A stretch of 64,000 nt of DNA from Scolanthus callimorphus (Eukaryota; Cnidaria; Anthozoa; Actiniaria; Edwardsiidae): NCBI GenBank assembly GCA_033964015.1, contig CM066924.1:7546251-7610250 (forward strand), written 5' to 3'. Below the pieces are notes generated by a model that ran no database searches, was not told the origin of the DNA, and saw only the letters and a list, made by a program, of their open reading frames with translations. Positions 1 through 10,745 of this stretch are shown one piece after another (positions within the stretch are counted from its first letter, which is position 1; each line of letters begins with the position of its first letter). The position numbers and the translations under genes were made by a program.

Positions 1-342
1 CCATAACTGTGCGCCCTGTTAAAACTATCCTGCGCACTATCTCTGCACCTAGCCTCCTCCGCAGGCGTCTCGTTGTGTTTTGAAACACCTATTTCGAGCC
101 TTCTTCGAGGTGCTTGGTTGGACTTCCTGTGGTGTGATGGTGAAAGGGCCGTGAGGGACTGAGGACGAGGGGAGGGAAAATGGGGGGAGAGAGACGCCTG
201 CCAAAACCCGAGCAGCGTGGACGTGTCGGTTCACCCGAGGACTTGTCACGTCACCCCGGGTACCCTCGGGGACATTTGCTTTGCGACAAAAAAGCCCGCG
301 GGGGAGATCGTTTATGTTGATTTCGCCTTGTAGTTGTAAAAA
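1..342. repeat. 5' flank with dispersed repeat copy
   Basis: No gene is seen here apart from the presumed 5' UTR of the downstream gene just before position 343. Positions about 45-230 carry two blocks, one around 50-66 (AGCCTCCTCCGCAGGC) and one around 195-212 (CGCCTGCCAAAACCCG), that reappear in inverted order at about 10185-10370. This marks a short dispersed repeat family of a few hundred bases. No transposase is visible, so it would be non-autonomous. Confidence 0.45.
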
Positions 343-3300
343 ATGGCGTCCGGAGGAGGTGAGAAAAAGAAACCAGTGAAATACTTTAAATCAAAGATTC
401 CTATTGCAAGTACTGAGTACAAAGGCTTACTGAGGCAAGTCAAGGCGAAGAAATTGGATATAGAAGACAAAGAAGCCGAGGTTTCGAAACTGAAGGCGGA
501 TTTCGAGAATTTGAAAATTCGTCCAGAGTCAGGCGTCGACAAAGAAGTTCGCTCCGCCGAATGCGGGAACATCCAAGGCTCATCCACGCTTCGGGAGTCG
601 AAGAAGACCACGCTTCGGGACCATTCCTCTGGATATCTGCGGACTGTTATCAGAACTCCAGGAGGAACGAAACGGAAAGGTAGCCTTAGTGTTTTCCTAA
701 CGCTTGCGTAGCGAGACTAAACGACAGTTGATTTTGTGCATAACATCACACAAGCATGCGTTATAAAATGAAACAAGCACTGGAACTTAAGCTTAACACT
801 CTGAAACAGGCAGAAGTTGTTTTTACTTAAGCCAAGCGATTTATTTGAAATTGATCAAGGTATGTTTGTTTGTTTGACAGTAAAGCCATCACATGTCCAG
901 TTCAGATTTGAACTTGAAGAAGCTTTGTCGGAGATCGTGGAAGTCAGCGAATCCTCTCTTATTAAAACAGAAGAGTTGATCCAGATCTTGCACAAAAAAT
1001 ATCCAGCGTCAAGACATATTGACAGGAGGAAGATACTGACCACTGTCTCGGAGGTTTACAACAAGAAGGTTGAAAGGAGAGGCAAAAAGAAAGAGTAAGT
1101 TAAAAAATGAGTCTACTTCTCTTGCAAAAGAAACCCTCATAGTTGCTAGTAGAGGGGACTAAGTTTTAACTATGCTGTCATGTAATAAAATGCTTCAATT
1201 GATTTGTATATTCCTTTGAAATTCACAGGGGTTATTACTCAGGACTTGCCTTCACGGTCCAGTCGCATGTGGTTTTATCTGGGTTTTCAGGTAAGTTTAG
1301 TCCTTGTAAAAAATTACTTAATCTGTTACACAGCCCTCCAACAAGCAGTTAGTTGGAACCAGTCACCCCTAGACTGGAGATCAGTGACTTGTTCCTTTGT
1401 AGAGTGAACAACCACCTGGAGTATAGCCCTGCAGTCTTGCATTTATTTACTAATGTTTAACCAAGAAAGCCCCTTGAGCTAAATGTTGGTTTCAATGGAG
1501 GTCCTGTCAAGCTTCTCACTTAAAGGGGCTATATGTATGTCACTGCTGTTGTAACAAAATTCTATAAAACTAGACTAGTGGTCTGGAAAAACAACACACA
1601 ATTTAAAAGCCCTCGCCTAGGACACATGTAGCCTGCAACATTGTAGTCAGACAAATGTTTCCTTTGTGTTCCCTGTTTTGTAGCCGGGACACAAAGAAAT
1701 GTTTCTTCGCAAGACAAGAAACATTTCATGTGTCCTGGAGACACATGCGAGATGCTTCCTAGTTTAGCCACTCAGGGAAACATGCAGGATACAAATGTTG
1801 CACGCTTCATAGCCATAGCCTTAGAAGGAAAAAGGAACTGAAATATGAAAGCATTCTTAAGTAAGATTTTATACCTATCATTATCAGCTTTCCAAGTTTG
1901 AAAACAGTTCAGCCTGAAATCAAAAATACCATTTTGCAATCCAATTCCATCCATTCGATAATACACAAAAATACTCCAAATTCTCAAATTTAACAAACCT
2001 AGTCGATTATTTTGCTCATTTCTTATGAAGTTGACTGAATTTTAGCTACATAAAATAACCCTAAAATCGTGACACTGCCCCTTACTTAAAAATATTTCTA
2101 ACTACAGTAGATGGTGGTTCTGCTGTTGTGGGATCCTCAACCAGCTCACCTCTTTCAAAGTCATCAAGGCCCTTTACAGAAATTGGTAAGAAACACAACT
2201 TATATTACATGTACCTTCATAAAATCATAGCATTTATGCTGCCAGTACTTGCTATCAACAAACAATATTTTAATTCAAATCCCACCAATATGTGGGAATA
2301 TCTCTATCATCATCAAACTGATTAAAATGATTCGAGCTGGGTACTTTAATTTGACTCTTCCAGAAGTTGTTCAAGAAACCTCACCTGAAGTTGCCCAAGA
2401 AACCTCAACTACATGCAGGGGAAGACTTAATTTTTCTGGTATGTATAAATTGTGAGGGTGTCGGGCTCTTTATGTGTGATTTTTTGTATTTTGGGTTACA
2501 CAATCAGCAAGGAGACCTGCAGGCATGGGCCTGTAATAGTGTACTGCATTGATGACCTTGGTAGATTTAATAAATTCTGCATGCAGTATAGCTGTGCCTG
2601 CAGCTTTTCAAAATTATGCAGTTGATACAGCGATCAGCCTCCTGAACGGTAACACTATTGTTTCACTAAAATAGACATTCTTCTGGATAGCATAATTTTA
2701 AAATGTCGAATTGAGAGTTAATGAACAATCACTTCTGCATGGCAATAGCTTCTGATCACAGACCTGTATAGGTACAAGAATTTAAAGCTGTACATTAAGG
2801 TCAAAAATGTTATTAGTTGCCCAATTGATTATCAATACATTTTATAGGTGTTTTAAACTTTGGAATAGAGGTCTCTTCTTAAGGATAACTTGAACAATCA
2901 GTCTTATGTGTTCATCTCCTTGTTTTAACAGTGCCATCAGAGACAATGGATGACATGGATGTTTTAATTGATGATGAGGAGCAAAAGATGTTGAAGGAAA
3001 AGGTTAAAGATCTTGAAAAAAAAAAACTGAACGAACTGCAAGACACTGCAAGCCAAGTCATTGATTCCCAAAGTGAAGTCATTGAAATGTTAAAGGCACT
3101 AGTGGGGGGCTCTGGGATGCTTGGGGGATCACTGACACTTACAGAAAGAAATGCAATCACCAGTGAGGTGATAAAAGCCAAAAGTATCTTCAATCTGGGT
3201 ATCCGAACTGGGAATGTGACTGACATAGAAGAAATCATAAATCCACTACTATTTTGTAAGCTACTGGAGCGCTTAAAATCTGACTGTCCTACTATAACAA

Positions 3301-5201
3301 ATACTCTAGAACAACTGGTTTTATCTCGCAATGCCTCAAGGAATGTACGGAAAACGCAGTGGGTGAAGATGAAGGCCACCGTTCATTTACTGTCCTCCAT
3401 TTTGGATGTGAGGGACCAGAATGCCCACAATGACGTGCAGCTACTATTTGGGACGTTATGCGTAACATACGGAGCACGATCTTCAATGATTGAAGTTCTG
3501 CAACATATTGGATTATCTGAGTCATTCCCTGTTATGTAAGTAAACTTAGATGCACATTAGATAAAGGGAGGTACACAATTATAATATTATTTCCAAAGAT
3601 ATTACCGTAAGCTTTAATAAGCCTGCAGTCTAGAGCCTCGAGTTTTCAATATGCCTCCTCTCCAATAAGCCCCCCCCCCCATTTGACTGCACTGTGAAAA
3701 CGGGGCAAAATATGGTTTTGAATGCTGATTTTACACTTTTTGATATTTATGCTTTACAGTGCCAACTTCTCCAATCTTCATCCAAACATTGCATACTAGC
3801 ATTATTTAATAGTATAATGTTAAGTAAAACAAAGACTTTACTTAGTGACATCCAAGGAGTCTTGTATTTTGAATCAACTTTTTAATAAGCCCCCATTCTA
3901 TGAGTCCAAGAATTAAGTAAATCCCATGGGGTCTTATTACAAGAGCATTATATTGGCATTTCAGAATGTTGGATCAATAAAAAGGACACATTTTTAAAGA
4001 ACATTGTTTTGACCCTTAGTTGCAGTGTGTTGAAAAAACAACTTCTTCACTACAAGGAGATCATCAGTGCAAGAGTTAGCCCTGCATGTCCAGTTGTCAC
4101 TTACCAGGATAACCTCCAGATCCACAGAACAACCATGCGGCATCTGCGCCTCTCAAAGTTGCAGAAGGACAAAAAGAAACAAGATAAATTCTGGGATTTC
4201 ACTGTTCGCGGCTGGAGAGCTTGTGATGTTTCAGGCATTGAAGAACTCTTCAAAGATGAGGCCACAGCCAAGCAGCCACAAAGAAATATTGCAGATTTAA
4301 AGTTTGATGATCTCAACATAGGTAATAATATATTATGGTGCATACTACAAAATAATACTCAAATTAGCAACCCCTCCAATAGATGAAGGTTCATTATATA
4401 TAAGTAGATGTTCTCTCACCCTGTTGATTTTTTTAAAGAAATATACTTACTATGCAAATTCACCCCTCCAAACACCAACTTGCTAAATACACATTTGCTC
4501 TTTAATTAGGTAAACTATTAATGTATAATTTAGGAAACAACAGCTATGTATGCTGGTGAATACTCGGTACCCTAATAAAATATGTGTATGTCAAACACCA
4601 CTCCCCCCCCTCCTCTTCCCTTCTTCAGTCTGACCCATATATCCATTGATATAAAATTATGTGGTATATTTCCTTTTCACTAATAGAGTGTCATAAAGAC
4701 CAACACAACAAATGGGTCGACTTCAAGGAAAGGAACCTGCTGAGGAAATTGGATTTGACGCTAAATTATGTCCCACTTAATGCAGAAGAGCTTTCAAGAG
4801 CCACCCCCGACCAGCTGAGAAAGGTCTGTGATACCAGTTTGGAGTCGTGCACTGTCGCCCAGTACAGAATAGACATTCCACCAGTACCCGAAGAATTTAC
4901 CCAAAGCTCAGAAAAGTCAGCAATGTACCCTTTGCCAATAACCATAGAGAACCAGTGCACTACATTAGGACTTGCGAGTAATCTCGACAAATTTACAGAA
5001 GAATTTGGATTTGTATCTGGCAGCAACAGTGGCAAGTTTCTTCCACTTAAAAAGGGAAAAGAGGAGTTCAATCTCGAACTAGCATACGAACGATATGCAT
5101 TTCTGAAATCAATGGAAGTCCACCGGCAGGAGCAAGATGATTATGAACAATTTCTTAGGAATTCTGTGATCGAAACCAATCAAACTGTAGAAGATAATTA
5201 G
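343..5201 (+). CDS. Eight-exon gene, 725-aa protein of uncertain family (possible DUF6589 N-half relative)
   Basis: I reconstructed exons at 343-679, 881-1094, 1229-1290, 2111-2185, 2364-2438, 2932-3535, 4026-4321 and 4687-5201. Every junction has GT...AG and keeps frame, giving 2178 nt ending in TAG. Exon 7 could instead begin at 4020, also in frame. The start ATG follows a short leader and the N-terminus is Lys-rich (MASGGGEKKKPVK). Exon 2 encodes a helical charged block (about residues 124-177) and exon 6 a predicted coiled coil (about 265-305). Exons 6-8 encode an alpha-helical region with DVRDQNAHNDVQLLFG, VTYGARSSMIEVLQHIG and FWDFTVRGWRACDV. From memory this pattern resembles the region upstream of the DUF6589 domain in cnidarian proteins, but the core of that domain is absent. 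Exon structure is strong; function is unknown. The next gene, about 0.9 kb downstream on the same strand, carries a DUF6589-like C-terminus. Confidence 0.75.
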
Positions 5202-6084
5202 AACTCTTTGGATTAATATAGGATGGGGGTTACTGGCCAAGGGACCGTTTGTAGATAGTTTAATCACTTACTCTGGTACAGGCTTTGATAATGCAAGACT
5301 TAGGGACCATTAGAAGTCGGGGGGTGGGGGCGAGGGGTAATTTTCAAATTGCAAGCATTCCTACCCGGAAACAAATGCCCTATATTAATGGTCACCAAAA
5401 ATGCATGCAAAGCCTGGTACTTCAAAAAATATCATGTGACACGCCTTTTGTAAGAGAAAGTATAAGGTTCGCTCTACTCGTTGTATCGCGATGATCAAGT
5501 TCGCACTATCAAATACTGTATAAATTTTTCGCCTTCGCGTTCTAAAATTCTAGAGAAATTAGTTATTCAATTAACGTTTTGCACTTCTTACGGTCACTTT
5601 TTGCGGTCAATCATTCTAATTATATAAACAGGACCAGAATTCTGACGTGCATATTTTGATTGACTGCGCAGAAACGCGATAAAAAACCCTTCTTTGGCGT
5701 TTTTGACAGAGCAGAAACTGAGAACGAGTTCAAACCGGAAGCGGAAGAGAAAAGAGGGGATGCTTCGTTTCTGTTGACAATATATGCATCACTTGGTTTT
5801 TCTGGGACTTGGTATGTCAAGTCGCAAAAAATGTATACATTGATGAAAGAAGATTAAATTGAGCAATCGAAAGCACTTGTTTTATTCTATCAATTCGTTT
5901 GCGAGTTACCAATCACACCTTGTGTTAGCGCTAGAAACATACAATAGCGCGCGAAATGAGTTTCCTGCACCTGGACGGTTTCATATTTCAGCGCCTGTAA
6001 ATTTGATGACATTCATTGTTTCTGACAGCACAACACTTTATGGCCCTAATAGGTTTGCACCTCTAGTTTACAAACAAATTGAAG
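5202..6084. other. Intergenic stretch with partial dispersed repeat
   Basis: Nothing coding is convincing here. Positions about 5645-5765 contain a block, including CGGAAGCGGAAGAGAAAAG, that is the reverse complement of about 10235-10290. It therefore belongs to the same dispersed repeat family seen near 10.2 kb. No clear polyadenylation signal for the upstream gene was found close to its stop codon. Confidence 0.4.
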
Positions 6085-7494
6085 ATGGAAAACTTAACAT
6101 GGTCGGATTTAAAGGCAAAAGTAGGAATTCCTGCAGCAAATGTAGAACTGGATCGTCGGACAGCGTCAGTATACAATATGCTTAAAGATCTGTCGTCTCT
6201 CCTGGGCGAGGATTCATTGCACACTAGAGTATGCGCACAGGAGGAAATGTGGTTCCCAGCAACAGACCAGTATGGTAGAACAGTTCTCCATCTAGCCGCC
6301 AAAGATGGGCATACCAGTCTTGTTAAATGTCTAGTTTGTTCAGGCGCATTGATAAACGGGAAAGACGGAATTGGACAAACGCCACTAACTCTAGCCTTGC
6401 ACTATGGTTTCACCGTGATTGCTAAATTTCTCATTGATAGTGGTGCTTCCGTTAACGAGAAATACTATCAAGCAACACCTTCCCCAGTAGAAATTTCAAA
6501 AGCGTTAGGCTTTGATGACATTCTTTCCCTGGTTCGTCAGAAGAAAGAAGAAGAAAAATCCGCAACTAAAGAGCTTCGCAGACTTCTGCAACTACGTACA
6601 TCAGCTCAAAACATGGAAGTTGAAAATAATGCAGAAAATACTTCTGAAAACCTGGCAAGAGTGCTGAACATTAATGTAGGGGATCAAAAAAATACTGCTA
6701 ATATTCTCGGCTGTATAAACAGATGCCCCGATGTTTATTCTTGTCACTCTCCAGGAGGTGGAGATTTCCACAATAGGGGATACATTAATGATTCGATCGC
6801 CCGGGTAGCCGGACATGGTGGGTTTTGGCATGTGACACAAGAAGTAATGAAGCGGCCAACTGTTAATAAAAATTCTTTCAAACAAAATTTCAAAGACAAC
6901 AACTACAACAATAATGAAGAGGCGATTCTAGATTATGACGATGGAGTTTCAATTGCAATGATAAAAATGTTTAGAGAGTCAGATTACTTTCCCACCGATG
7001 ACGAACTGCTAGCTTGCTATGAAGAAGACGGGACGTTCGAGTCGGATCTTTCAAAGAATGATGTACAATTTGCTTATCAGTCAGACATTCTAAACAAACT
7101 CATGCCTCTTACGAGGTGGTACAAAGAGTCTGTGCGGTTTGGAAACGGCATTGCAATTGAAGGTGTTTGGATGTTGTTGCCCTCTTTATATTGTGCCTTA
7201 GGCAAAATTAACTACCGGGACGAAAGTTTCGCGATGACAGTGAACAGCATTGCCAAGTGGCCCCTCGCTTACAGAAAAATGTATCAACAGAACAGAACAG
7301 TCAGTCTCGATGGGAAACGCGGAAGAAACCTTGCAGGAGACGAATGGGTGGAGGGCCACCTAGTTCGCCCTGTGAAGCAATATGCCTCGTCTCAAACCAA
7401 TTTTACCATGCTTGAACTTATGTCATGTAATACTCGACTGCTGGAGTCAAACAGGGCAATGTACAAGACTAAACATGTTCTTATATATGTATAA
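6085..7494 (+). CDS. Ankyrin-repeat protein with DUF6589-like C-terminal region
   Basis: This single open frame encodes about 469 aa. I chose the ATG at 6085 (context GAAGATGG), just inside the longest open frame. Residues about 61-93 (DQYGRTVLHLAAKDGHTSLV...) and 94-126 (GIGQTPLTLALHYGFTVIAKFL) are two ankyrin repeats, normally protein-binding modules. A charged helix follows (about 151-175). The middle has GHGGFWHVTQEVMKRP and NNEEAILDYDDGVSIAM. The C-terminal part has LTRWYKESVRFGNGIAIE, a hydrophobic stretch, then GKRGRNLAGDEWVEGHL (about 410-426). That Gly/Asn/Asp/Glu pattern matches my recollection of the C-terminal part of DUF6589 proteins, a multicopy cnidarian and fungal family of unknown function often suspected to be transposon-linked. 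The last residues (KHVLIYV) may be intronic read-through of a spliced gene. No frameshift or stop is seen. Function unknown. Confidence 0.7.
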   Translation: MENLTWSDLKAKVGIPAANVELDRRTASVYNMLKDLSSLLGEDSLHTRVCAQEEMWFPATDQYGRTVLHLAAKDGHTSLVKCLVCSGALINGKDGIGQTPLTLALHYGFTVIAKFLIDSGASVNEKYYQATPSPVEISKALGFDDILSLVRQKKEEEKSATKELRRLLQLRTSAQNMEVENNAENTSENLARVLNINVGDQKNTANILGCINRCPDVYSCHSPGGGDFHNRGYINDSIARVAGHGGFWHVTQEVMKRPTVNKNSFKQNFKDNNYNNNEEAILDYDDGVSIAMIKMFRESDYFPTDDELLACYEEDGTFESDLSKNDVQFAYQSDILNKLMPLTRWYKESVRFGNGIAIEGVWMLLPSLYCALGKINYRDESFAMTVNSIAKWPLAYRKMYQQNRTVSLDGKRGRNLAGDEWVEGHLVRPVKQYASSQTNFTMLELMSCNTRLLESNRAMYKTKHVLIYV

Positions 7495-7640
7495 TGGCAA
7501 ATTTCTGTCAGCAGGTTCTAAAAACCATAGGTTCTTACAAGTGGGGTTTTACTGTATTGATAAATGGGCAATTCCAGAAAATATATGTACATTCACTCAT
7601 TGGCAGTATTTTCAAATTCTGGTAGAGGTTGGGTGGGTTA

Positions 7641-7953
7641 GGCTAGTTTTAGACGTCGAACTTAATTCTGTCGTGAATGGGTTTATTAGCCAGTGAAAAC
7701 AAGTTATTTCGATATGAGTGATTTTATGAGGTTAATATAATCGGTCTGACCAATGGAGAAGATCTCAGCCCTGATTTTATGAGCGCTGGAAGAATTCAAA
7801 ATTGTAATTTTGCACGGCAGTAGCGCGGCGTTGGCACGGCAGATAGTGCCGTTCCTAATGCAAATGAGCTCGAGACAATAGCTCTAACTAACTAAACAAT
7901 GGGAAATTGACATTTAGTGTGACAAGAATTAAGTTCGACGTCTAAAACTAGCC
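7641..7953. mobile_element. PIF/Harbinger-type MITE, 313 bp, TTA target duplication
   Basis: Positions 7641-7673 (starting GGCTAGTTTTAGACGTCG) and 7920-7953 are inverted repeats of about 33 bp with very few differences. TTA lies directly outside both ends (7638-7640 and 7954-7956). A 3-bp TWA duplication with GG-starting terminal repeats is typical of PIF/Harbinger elements. No ORF of note lies inside, so it would need a transposase supplied in trans. Its termini do not match those of the full Harbinger element at 13.7 kb. Confidence 0.75.
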
Positions 7954-8110
7954 TTAGGGGTGGTATTGAAGCTTGAATCCTATGATATTGACAGCGTCAA
8001 AATCTACTGCTACCCGTGGTCAGTGTACATATATTTTTTGCAATTGCCCAATGAAGTTTTCTCCAGCTTAGTTTTATCTGCTAGGAAGCACTTATTTATA
8101 ATTATAGTTA

Positions 8111-10041
8111 TTATTTTAATGGCACAATCTTTGAGCATGTATATCGGCTTGCAAGCAAATCATGTGCTTTGTTTCCCAGGCATACCCTTATAACAAACGA
8201 GTTCCTATTCACTTCAACTGTTTCTGATAAGATTTGTTCATTAATGAGTAAGTGTAAGAACTTTTCCCGTAAACCAGACGTCATCTTTTTGGACAAACAA
8301 CCAAAGTTAGACAGTTGATCAAATGCTGACTCTTGCACTTTTTTCTGTTTGCTGCCAATCAGAATCAACTTAAGCATGTTTGTATTGCATTTCCTGTTAC
8401 CAAGCTCAACAACAGTCTGGACAACCTTGAGAGCTTCCCTGGTACCATCTGAGAAAAAGAATGATCCACGTGACAAGCAGTTGTCACATTTTGTAAGACA
8501 GCTGAAGTCCACTCTGTCCTCTCCAAAATACCCCATGATCAGTTTATGTCTGCACTGAACTAGGTTCTCCACAGTCATGATCAGTTCATTCAGGGATTTG
8601 TGTTGCTCGGTTATCCGTCCCTCTCTGTCAAAAAGTTTGTAAAGTGTAACCTTGTCTGAGTAACTATAATATAACAAGCAATCTGCAGGTAAGCCATCAC
8701 GGCCAGCTCGTCCACATTGTTGGAAATAATCCTCAACTGATGTTGGCAGCCTGACATGAACAACATACCGAACGTCTGGTTTATCAATACCCATGCCAAA
8801 TGATGAATTGGCAACAATCACCTTACACTGGCCATCCATCCATTGCTGATAACTTGCTTGTTTAACAGCCTCTGATAGCTGCCCGTGATACTTGACACAA
8901 TTCACATCTCTTTTCAATAACTCTGCATGAATTGTAGAGACATCTTTAGGAAGCACGCAGTATATGATTCCACTCTCATCCCCTTTTTCCCGTATATATA
9001 CCACAAGATCGTCCAAGTACTTACTAACCCTCTCCTTTACCCTTAGCGTTAAGTTCTCTCTGTGCACGGTGTGCGCAAGTATCTCCCAAGCGAAGTCGGC
9101 TCCCCCGAAAAGTTCCTTCAATTCACTCTGCACTTTCGCTGGAATAGTCGCACTCAGCAACAGTTCCGGGGCCTTCATTTTGGAAAGCTTCTCGCTGACC
9201 TCTCTGTATTTGGGACGGAATGTCGATCCCCAGGTATAAATTGTGTGGGCCTCGTCGAACACAACTCTTTCAAGTGTGTCGTCCCCCAGCGATTCTACCA
9301 AGTTTCGTCTACAGCTTCTGGAGTAGCAAACACCAGTCTATATAAATGTATATCCCTCGCCTGTTCTCTTAGCACTTGGCCATCCATGCCTCCGAGAAAC
9401 ACGCATGATCTGAGTCCACTGTTTTCCGATCGTGCGAATAAATCCTCGATTAAGGATCTTGTCGGAGAAATAACAATGGTCGGCTTCGTACCTAGCGCTG
9501 CTGGTAGCATAAACGTTAAACTCTTCCCTCCGCCAGTTCCCATTATAGCAAGGACGTTCTTGCCGGTGATTGTCGCTGAGATCACCTGTTTTTGAAGCGG
9601 TTTGAACGTCTGGTGGCCAAATACCTTCTCGAGAGTTTCTTGTAGAAGGTCCCGTTGAATTGGCTCCGTTGCATCGATTTGGGTTGCGGCTTGAGCACTC
9701 TCTCTCGCGTGTATCGGCTGCCCTGGCACCCGAGGAGTTCGTTTGAAGCTTTCAAGAACCACCCTCGGCGCTTCATCTTCGATTTGAACTCTATAAGTCC
9801 AACGACTTTCATCATTTAGACAAGTCAACTTCTCGTTGTCGATAAGAAGTCCTAAACTCTCCAGCACGAGACTCGTCTTCAAAGCCGCTTCAAAACTCGA
9901 AGAAGCTTTAACAAAAAACTCTGAATCACTCCTTAACACTTTAAAATCTAAAACTTGATCTCCTGGAGACAAACGGGTATCTTTTTGCAATAGTTCAGAC
10001 GCCTCAAAATACGAGCTAAAGTCTTGAGAGTCATCCGCCAT
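8111..10041 (-). pseudogene. RecQ-family ATP-dependent DNA helicase, intronless, one frameshift
   Basis: The frame starts at ATG 10041 (AAAATGGCGG) and runs to TAG at 9295-9297; a second frame picks up at about 9301 and ends at 8111, together about 640 aa. All superfamily 2 RecQ motifs are present: Walker A (MGTGGGKSL, about residues 167-175), DEAH box (VVFDEAH), motif III (LLLSATIP), motif V (FGMGIDKPDVRYVVH), motif VI (QQCGRAGRDG) and the RecQ-Ct zinc site (CRHKLIMGYFGE...CDNC). RecQ enzymes unwind DNA 3'-5' in recombination and repair. The break falls between ATPEAVDET and VESLGDDTLE, at a short T run where one base appears missing. With no introns in about 1.9 kb the gene could be a retrocopy or transposon cargo. 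A sequencing error at the indel cannot be excluded. The C-terminal part after the zinc site looks winged-helix-like, and no HRDC domain is evident. Confidence 0.85.
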
Positions 10042-10164
10042 TTTTGCAAAACATGTGAGAAATAAACGTCAACAATGCCCCAGTAGGGGATGGTTTAGAT
10101 CAATTTTTGGTGTATCAAACGCTCCCTCCCCTACGTAGTACCATTTGTCACATGCGCAACTTAG

Positions 10165-10380
10165 ATGCGCAGATCGGATGACGTGTGTCGAGTTTTGGCA
10201 GGCATCTCATTTCCTTTTGTCCTCCCCCCTCTTTTCTCTTCCGCTTCCGGTTTGAACTCGTTCTCAGGTTCCGCTCTGCCAAAAACGCCAACGAAGCGAT
10301 GCAAATCAATGCAAAACGATGCAAAGCACACGGAAATCACACGGAGATGCCTGCGGAGGAGGCTACTCTGCACCCTAAAA
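10165..10380 (-). repeat. Dispersed short repeat (second copy)
   Basis: This segment matches, in reverse complement, blocks found at about 45-212 and at about 5645-5765. Shared pieces are GCCTGCGGAGGAGGCT near 10348, TTTTGGCAGGC near 10193 and CTCTTCCGCTTCCGG near 10236. Three partial copies within 10.4 kb show a locally abundant non-autonomous repeat. Ends and target duplications are not clear. Confidence 0.5.
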
Positions 10381-10539
10381 CCTCGAAAAGAGTACGAGAT
10401 CCATATATTTGTGATAGCTTTCTACGCTACAAGTACATTATGACAAAGCCACTTTTTCTTGTGTCAAATATATTTGCGATTTTGAATATTTTTAAAACTT
10501 CGTCAAAAAAATAAATTTCATAGCACGTATTCGATAATC

Positions 10540-10745
10540 ACGACTCAATCGTGTTCGACTGGTCATCGTGTACGTCTTGTGCTCAATCGCGTACGACTGG
10601 GCATCGTATACGTCTTGTGATCAATCGCGTACGACTTGGCATCATATACGTGTTGTGATCAATCGTGTCATGTGTATCTTGTGCTCAATCGTGTACGACT
10701 GGGCATCGTATATGTTATGTGCTCAATCGTGCACGACTTGTTTGG
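10540..10745. repeat. Tandem repeat, about 38-bp unit, about 5 copies
   Basis: Units carry a conserved CGACTGGGCATCGTATACG then CTTGTGCTCAATCG, with GTGTACGACT at the joins. Spacing is about 38 bp; one unit is shortened. There is no coding potential beyond short chance frames. Confidence 0.75.
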
